This document shows positions 58,894 to 64,000 of a stretch of DNA of 64,000 nt, one piece after another. Each line of letters opens with the position of its first letter. Positions within the stretch are counted from its first letter, which is position 1. The notes below the pieces were generated by a model. It had not been told where the DNA came from and searched no databases. It was given only the letters and a program-made list of their open reading frames with translations. Both the position numbers and the translations under genes were made by a program. The DNA is from Cryptomeria japonica. Lineage: Eukaryota > Streptophyta > Pinopsida > Cupressales > Cupressaceae. Location: the NCBI RefSeq assembly GCF_030272615.1, contig NC_081405.1, positions 27,358,272 through 27,422,271 of the forward strand. The letters run 5' to 3'.

Positions 58894-61299
58894 CATACTA
58901 TAAGTCAAACACTAAAAGGGATTAAATTTATAGAATTAAAATTGCTAAGAATACAACTTATAAATTTACAAATTTACAAATACCTTTAAAAATACTCATT
59001 TAACATTTTGAGCATTATACTTCAAAACTTTGTATGCTTTCAATATTATCTCCAACAATACCTCATAAATGAAATAAGCAGCAAAATGTTCCCTTACTAT
59101 GAGGCAATGAAAACAAACTTTGCCAAAGAATAATTGTTTGATCGAAGCTCAAATGTATTCAAAATTTCTACTTCTAAGAGTAAATTGAAAGACGTATACC
59201 TTGAAAATTGTGTGATGAGATTTTATGTATTTCAACCCAAGCTATATTATAAAGCAACTTTGTCAAGTTTTACTTTATGTTCATAAGTTTATTTATATAA
59301 AATTAAATGGAAATGTGAGTTTATGTTAAAATTTTCATTTCTTTCCATGTAAACCTTAATTTATTTCATGCCTTGGTTTCATTTCATCAACACCCTAAAT
59401 CACTTTTTAATAGAAATCAATGTCTCTCCACTAATCCATTTGATGAGATTAATTCTATGTACACCTTTGAAGATTTGGATTGACGATACAATTTAGCCCC
59501 TCATCAATAAATCAATGAAATGGGTGGGAGTATAATATTGTACCATTGAGGATATCCTTTGAAGACCTAAGATATACAAGCAAAACCCTAGGATGTAACC
59601 TTTTGTTTTAAATTTTTTATGTTATTGGTTCTTTTGATGTCTTTTGTATTGAGCCTCATTTATTTTAGCTTGCAAGCTTCATGCTATTATGTTAAATGTT
59701 GCAAGTAGTTTTCGTCATGAAGTTGATTGTGATGATCTTGTGCTAACTTTTTGTAGGTTAAATTACTCCAAGTCCATGGTTATGACTAACACATTGTCTT
59801 ACCTTGCAATATTAGACCACTCATCATCAAATCACGTAAATTTGAAAAACTCTTTAACTCCTTTTGGGAAGGTGAACTTGTTGCATTTGACTTTTAGTTT
59901 TGGGGTTGGTTTGGCATATTATAGTTGAAAAAGTTTGTGGCTTCCATTTCAAAAAAAAATCTCCACTTTTCCTTCTTATCTTCTTATATCTTTAAAATTT
60001 ATTGACTTGCATATCTCAAGTTACTAATTTTGATTTACAACCATTGGGTGACACTTAGCATTACAAGTTTATTTGGCATTCTATAACTTACAAATATGTA
60101 CATGCTTAGCTTAAGCAGAGTACTTGCATTTTTGGAATACATTTTTCATTCGATCTCAATTTAATACAAACAATTAATTATAGGTATAGCATATAGTTGA
60201 CACAATACACTCTAGTATCATTGTAGCATTACAGATTTTTTTGATGAAATAACAAATAATTTCCAAAGAATAAATTTAGTATACCACAAATATTTTAATT
60301 TTACATCTCAATGCAACATGTTTTCTAGAATTTAGATATTATACATCACCTTTGCCTTTTCCTATTAAAGGAAAGCAAACAAATAAAAGCTACCAACCGA
60401 GCTAATGCTCCAATACCAACAAGAACCTCAATACAAGTGATCCAATCATGTAGATTGTACCTTCTGCCCCACAGTGCACCACAACGAGATATCAACCAGA
60501 CACCAGAATACCTATCATGTATACAATATGCATTCGAATTTAAAAATTCCTCTAGTTGGTTATGAGAACTTGCTTAAAACTATTAAAATTGTAGTGCATG
60601 CGACTAGAAAAATAATGATATATGTTGTCTATCTTTTAAAAGAAAACACTGTCATTGTTTTGCATGAATTTATCTTGAATTGATAAATTAATCATTCACT
60701 AGTTAAGAAAACATGTTGGATTAAAATAATTTTGGACAATAAAAATGGTCATTTAATGACAACCAATTTTATGCCACCTACTTTTGGTATCCTATAGTTA
60801 ACATTGATTTTTAAAAATTAAAATTAAGAATTAAGTTATTATGTTATATCAAAAAAACTAAGGTTAGCATTATGTGTAAGCAAACAGTTTACCCATGAGT
60901 CAATTGTAAGTACTAAAGAAAGGTAAACATGATATTACAAAGCTAATAAAAGAGTATGACAAAAAGTTGAAATAGACCACAAACTATGTTTAACCAAGAT
61001 AACGATGTCCATGGTGTATATTTGATGTAATTAGCACATATGATAAGGAGTTGTATACCTTAGTTTTAGTTGTAAAGAAATGGAAGCATTACCTAATTAG
61101 GGCACAGTGATCGCCAACGATTGTAATATTTGCTAGCTCAAACAAAGTTGCTGCAGTCATGCCAAAACAAAAGGATGGGATTTTTGCAACAATTCCATCT
61201 AGTGATCAAGTATAACCATAAGCATGGGTAGGACTTTTTCAACAAATAAGTTTGCGGATATGCCTTTTAGACTGCCATTTCTCCCCACAGTTAGCACTT
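58894..61299. other. AT-rich spacer, no gene recognised
   Basis: No ORF with a recognisable domain and no repeat pair. The 59689-59928 and 60474-60683 open frames have no supporting features. Confidence 0.45.
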
Positions 61300-61740
61300 T
61301 GGCTATGTCAGAATTATTTGGCAGAGGTATATAGTGAAGAGGTATATCCATAGAACTTGTAGGTGGAGTGACAAAGAAAAAACATGGTAATAACTACATT
61401 TTTGTTATTGTAGCTAGTTTTTCAAAGATGCCATATTAGTTACTTGTAAGAAGAATCTAACCAAAAGCAATGCAGCTATTTTATTCTTTAAGAATGTTTG
61501 TATACACTTTGATCTTCCAGAAAGTATCACTTCAGAACATGATATGAGATACCTAAGCAAGTTTTGATACACCTTGTGAAATCGAATGGATACAAAACTT
61601 AAGTAATCTATGATGCTGCATCCTCAAACGAATTGGAAAATAGAGGTGGTGAATAGAACTTTGGTACAGCTTCTATGAGGGTATAATCAAAGGTTATCTT
61701 AAAGGTCAGGTTGAGCATTTGATCTACATTCAGCACACTT
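61300..61740 (+). pseudogene. Ty3/gypsy integrase relic (insertion target of the Tat-like element)
   Basis: Frame-shifted but clear blocks: GNNYIFVIVASFSKM (61386-61430), CKKNLTKSNAAILFFKNVCI then HFDLPESI (about 61446-61530), and HPQTNWKIEVVNRTLVQLL (61620-61675), the HPQTDGQTEVVN block with its glutamate retained. Then EHLIYIQHT, where the reading is cut at about 61740. Unrelated in detail to the 27190-28260 copy. Confidence 0.75.
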
Positions 61741-61745
61741 AATAA

Positions 61746-62389
61746 TGTTGATGTTCTTCTAGCAGCAGGAGTTATCTTTCTGACTGCTGTCTTAACTTTA
61801 TTCATTTCCTTTCATCGCTGTATTATTTCTGTGATTTTTATTTACTAAACTGTTTGTTAATCTTTATACGTGTGATTCATTATGGTTAGTTAGCGGATGA
61901 TTAAAGAACGGTTGACTATTGGGTTGATTAGTTCTAATCATAAATCTTTGCATTAGTCGTGCTTCCCCGACTAGAGTCATGTCATTTCAACTGGCATTGT
62001 CAGGTATTTATGCTTCTTTCATCAGGGTTATTGGGATATAGAATCGTCCGTGTAAATATTGCTGTGCACATTCGCATTATATGTGGGGATTATATGCTGC
62101 ATATACTCAACCAAGAAAACTCATGCAACCAGTGTTAGCTGCATTATTGTATACGGGAATAAGAATAGTTAATTAAGTCGTAATTGGGTTTGTTAGTTGG
62201 CAACCGAGGGGTGGCAGTTGCGGTGCAACGGTTGGCGCTCGCACCCCCTCGGTATCTTTATATACTCCTGATTGTAACTTGTGAAGGACACGAATTATGA
62301 ATGGAATAATATATCTGATACTTGTCTGATATCTATGGCATTGTTCTGCATTACGTACTTTATGCTTTAAGTATTCACCCGAGAGGGCA
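61746..62389 (+). repeat. 5' LTR of a Tat/Athila-like gypsy element
   Basis: Begins TGTTGATGTTC where the older integrase relic breaks off, preceded by AATAA as the candidate TSD. Ends ...GAGAGGGCA, 6 bp before the PBS. A TATA box TTTATATA is at 62257-62264, just after a GC-rich hairpin. The 3' LTR is outside the window, so the left end is inferred from the break in the host relic. Confidence 0.65.
62204..62252 (+). promoter_or_regulatory. Nested hairpin immediately upstream of the LTR TATA box
   Basis: CCGAGGGG (62204-62211) pairs with CCCCTCGG (62245-62252). Inside its loop GTTGC (62217-62221) pairs with GCAAC (62225-62229). The TATA box starts 5 bp after the outer stem. Confidence 0.5.
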
Positions 62390-62395
62390 AACTTT

Positions 62396-62446
62396 TGGCG
62401 CCGTTGCCGGGGAACGAACCCGGGTCACCCGCGTGACAGGCGGGAA
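62396..62446 (+). other. Extended PBS: 51-nt antisense tRNA-Asp(GTC) copy
   Basis: The first 18 bases, TGGCGCCGTTGCCGGGGA, are the Tat/Athila-type PBS complementary to the tRNA-Asp 3' end including CCA. The match continues for 32 more bases after one mismatch at 62414, through the T-arm, variable loop, the whole anticodon arm (anticodon GTC, antisense) and up to the base of the D-arm, then runs into a poly-A stretch. A usual PBS stops at 18 or so bases. The mismatch is at the complement of position 58, which is m1A in eukaryotic tRNAs. It is not a tRNA gene: it is partial, antisense and lacks the D-arm and 5' acceptor strand. Confidence 0.88.
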
Positions 62447-62756
62447 AAAAAAAAAAAGAAGTGGGCCCACCATACGATGGAACCACCGACTGTGGGGCCA
62501 CCGGCGATGGATGCCACCGTGCTGTGGTCACCGCACAGCCCCGCGGAAACAAATAAAAGCCCCAACAGCCGAGGGGGAAAGAAGAAAAAACGACAGTCGC
62601 GAGGGGAAGAACGACGCCACGCCGCACACGCACACGCACAGCCGCGCAGCCCGCAACCGCACCAGGCCGCACAAGTTTGTGCCGCTACGGCAGACGGGTT
62701 TTAGTTTTGAAAAAAAAAGGTTATAAAAGCAAAATTGAAGAAGTAATCTGGTACTA
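62447..62756 (+). other. GC-rich leader of the Tat-like element
   Basis: A poly-A run (to about 62457), then repeated CCACCG/CCACCGGCGATGG-type and CACACGCACACGCACAG simple sequence, a second A-run and TTATAAAAG just before the ATG at 62757. It is clearly richer in GC than flanking DNA. Open frames on both strands here look incidental. Confidence 0.5.
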
Positions 62757-64000
62757 ATGGACATAAACAGGAACAAGGCAGATTGGCAGAAACGGTTGCA
62801 GCCGTTAGAAGACAAGTTGCAGGGAGGGCAAAAAGAAACCAGTGCAGACACAGGCAAACGGATTTTACCATCTGGGGTGCGCATTGCAAGTAGTCTCGGT
62901 ATGAGCACCAGTCAAAAAAGCAAGAAGCATCGTCCCAAACCCTTGGCGACAAAGGACAAAGATGAAATAACGGCAGATAATATTATGTTCGAGGGTTTGA
63001 ATGGAATTGATTGTCGGAACTGGTGGGCAAAGACACCTCAGGATGATTTAATAAAGAAAAGCCTTCGCCAGGCACAAGTACACTGGGCCGTCCAAATGCC
63101 AGTTTTTTCGATAAAAGACTTTGAGGTAGTTTTGCGTGCCATGATTGGCAGCTATGATAGACATCGCCACCAATCGGTATTTGATTATCAACATCAGAGG
63201 ATAACAGTGTCATTCACGATAGGCGAGTTCACTAGGGTATTTGGCATACCGGGGATAAAAGGAAAGAAAATAGACACTTCACAGAAAATATCCCCAGAGA
63301 ATCTTGCCACACTGCTCCAGTTGATGTTGCGCGATAACCTTACCCAAAGCGAGAAAGATAGCCTCAAGAGTGCAGGCAAGAGTCAAGGAGTGAAGAAACA
63401 ATTTTTTGCCAAGGGCGTATGGCGATGCCTATTGTCGATGGTGAAGAGTCGCCTCACAGGTGCCACCCGTGCGTCGGACATAGCCATTGCACAGATAGTG
63501 CTGATGAACGGGCTGCACAATGGAGTGGTATACGATTGGGCGTCACTATTGGCCGGTAGGATGGACGAGTTCATGACGCTGCAATACAAGAAGTTCTACA
63601 TGCCACATCACGCCATTGGATTATTCTTGGACGTAGTCCACACGCAGATCACCCCGAGCTCACAGCCATTGGAGCCACAGGGGCGTGTTGCACCAAACCA
63701 GCCACCCATATTCTATTGGTCCCACTTGGATGTCTTGGCACATGGCACGGAGGCACGTTTGGGTACAAAAAGAAAGAAGGCCGCCATGTTCGATACGGAG
63801 TCTTAACACAGAAGAGTCTGAGGCTGAGGATGCAGAAAGTGGCAGGGAGGAATCCGCAGACACCTCCCAGGTAAGCAGAGGGAGTTTCCGACTGGCAGGG
63901 AGAAGGGGCGACCAGTTGCCTGAAGAAGGGGTAGTGGAGTCTGCAGGTACAGTAGGGTCTACTGTAGCATCACAGGTGCAGGTCCACTTTACACCAGCCC
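62757..64000 (+). CDS. ORF1-like accessory protein of the Tat-like element (one frame change, runs off window)
   Basis: Starts MDINRNKADWQKRLQPLEDK. It is open for 349 codons to TAA at 63804-63806, and the +1 frame from 63805 then stays open to the window end with an acidic NTEESEAEDAESG stretch. After a basic N-terminus (KKHRPKP), residues about 100-300 carry the shared module: VHWAVQMPVFSIKDFEVVLR, RITVSFTIGEFTRVFGIPG, KGVWRCLLSMVKSRLTGATR, VVYDWASLLAGRMDEFMTLQ and HHAIGLFLDVVHTQI. No zinc knuckle or enzyme motif in view. Position between PBS and gag fits the extra ORF1 known from Ogre/Tat elements. It could also be the start of an unusual gag. Confidence 0.65.

Noticed and set aside
62396-62446. 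tRNA-Asp gene on the minus strand
   Set aside because: Only about 51 of 72 bases are present. The D-arm and 5' acceptor strand are missing, and the first 18 bases are in PBS position and orientation after an LTR. It is a primer copy, not a tRNA gene.
62367-62908. Overlapping ORFs on both strands in the GC-rich leader
   Set aside because: Simple-sequence, GC-rich composition reduces stops. They overlap the PBS and the true ORF start and show no domain.

Overview
The window looks like intergenic DNA from a seed plant with a large, repeat-rich nuclear genome, possibly a gymnosperm. This is inferred from AT-rich spacers, nested LTR retrotransposons, L1-type LINE relics, a giant CACTA transposon carrying a PPR gene fragment, and GT-AG introns. 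I see no intact cellular host gene, rRNA gene, functional tRNA gene or CRISPR array. Almost everything recognisable is a transposable element, and most are decayed.

Layout. 1-14942: two diverged, parallel L1-like LINE 5' ends (about 1-2890 and 10680-14942) and a separate LINE endonuclease/RT relic (6960-9850). The second 5' end is split by a reverse-oriented solo LTR (11705-13280, TSD TTGAA). 14948-21622: a structurally complete, non-autonomous LTR retrotransposon (TSD AGTAA, initiator-Met PBS). It has a zinc-knuckle gag and one very long decayed accessory ORF but no protease, RT or integrase. 23270-29343: a decayed Ty3/gypsy chromodomain element. 30730-49993: a 19.26-kb CACTA (En/Spm) element with matching 28-bp terminal inverted repeats and TSD GAA. 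It holds a captured PPR fragment, a TNPD/Tnp2 transposase gene, a second gene with a Transposase_24-like domain, an intronic solo LTR (TSD ACTTT), a third large minus-strand gene and a 564-bp tandem array. 52210-58620: a Ty1/copia relic split by a 2.6-kb LTR-like insert. 61300-61740: a gypsy integrase relic interrupted by the 5' end of a Tat/Athila-like element (from about 61746), which runs off the window.

Two observations stand out. First, the primer-binding site of the last element continues as a 51-nt antisense copy of tRNA-Asp(GTC). Its single mismatch falls at the position of the modified base m1A58. This is what reverse transcriptase reading through the tRNA primer would leave. Second, three unrelated elements (the non-autonomous LTR element, the CACTA element and the Tat-like element) each encode a protein with what looks like the same N-terminal domain. 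It appears to be a mobile accessory module shared across transposon classes.

Mutational decay is patterned. All seven in-frame stops inside the accessory ORFs of the LTR and CACTA elements are TAG, as expected from CAG-to-TAG deamination in methylated CHG context. Most stops in the CACTA transposase are TGA, as expected from CGA-to-TGA at CpG. All alignments were made by eye. Family names rest on motif recognition, not on database searches.
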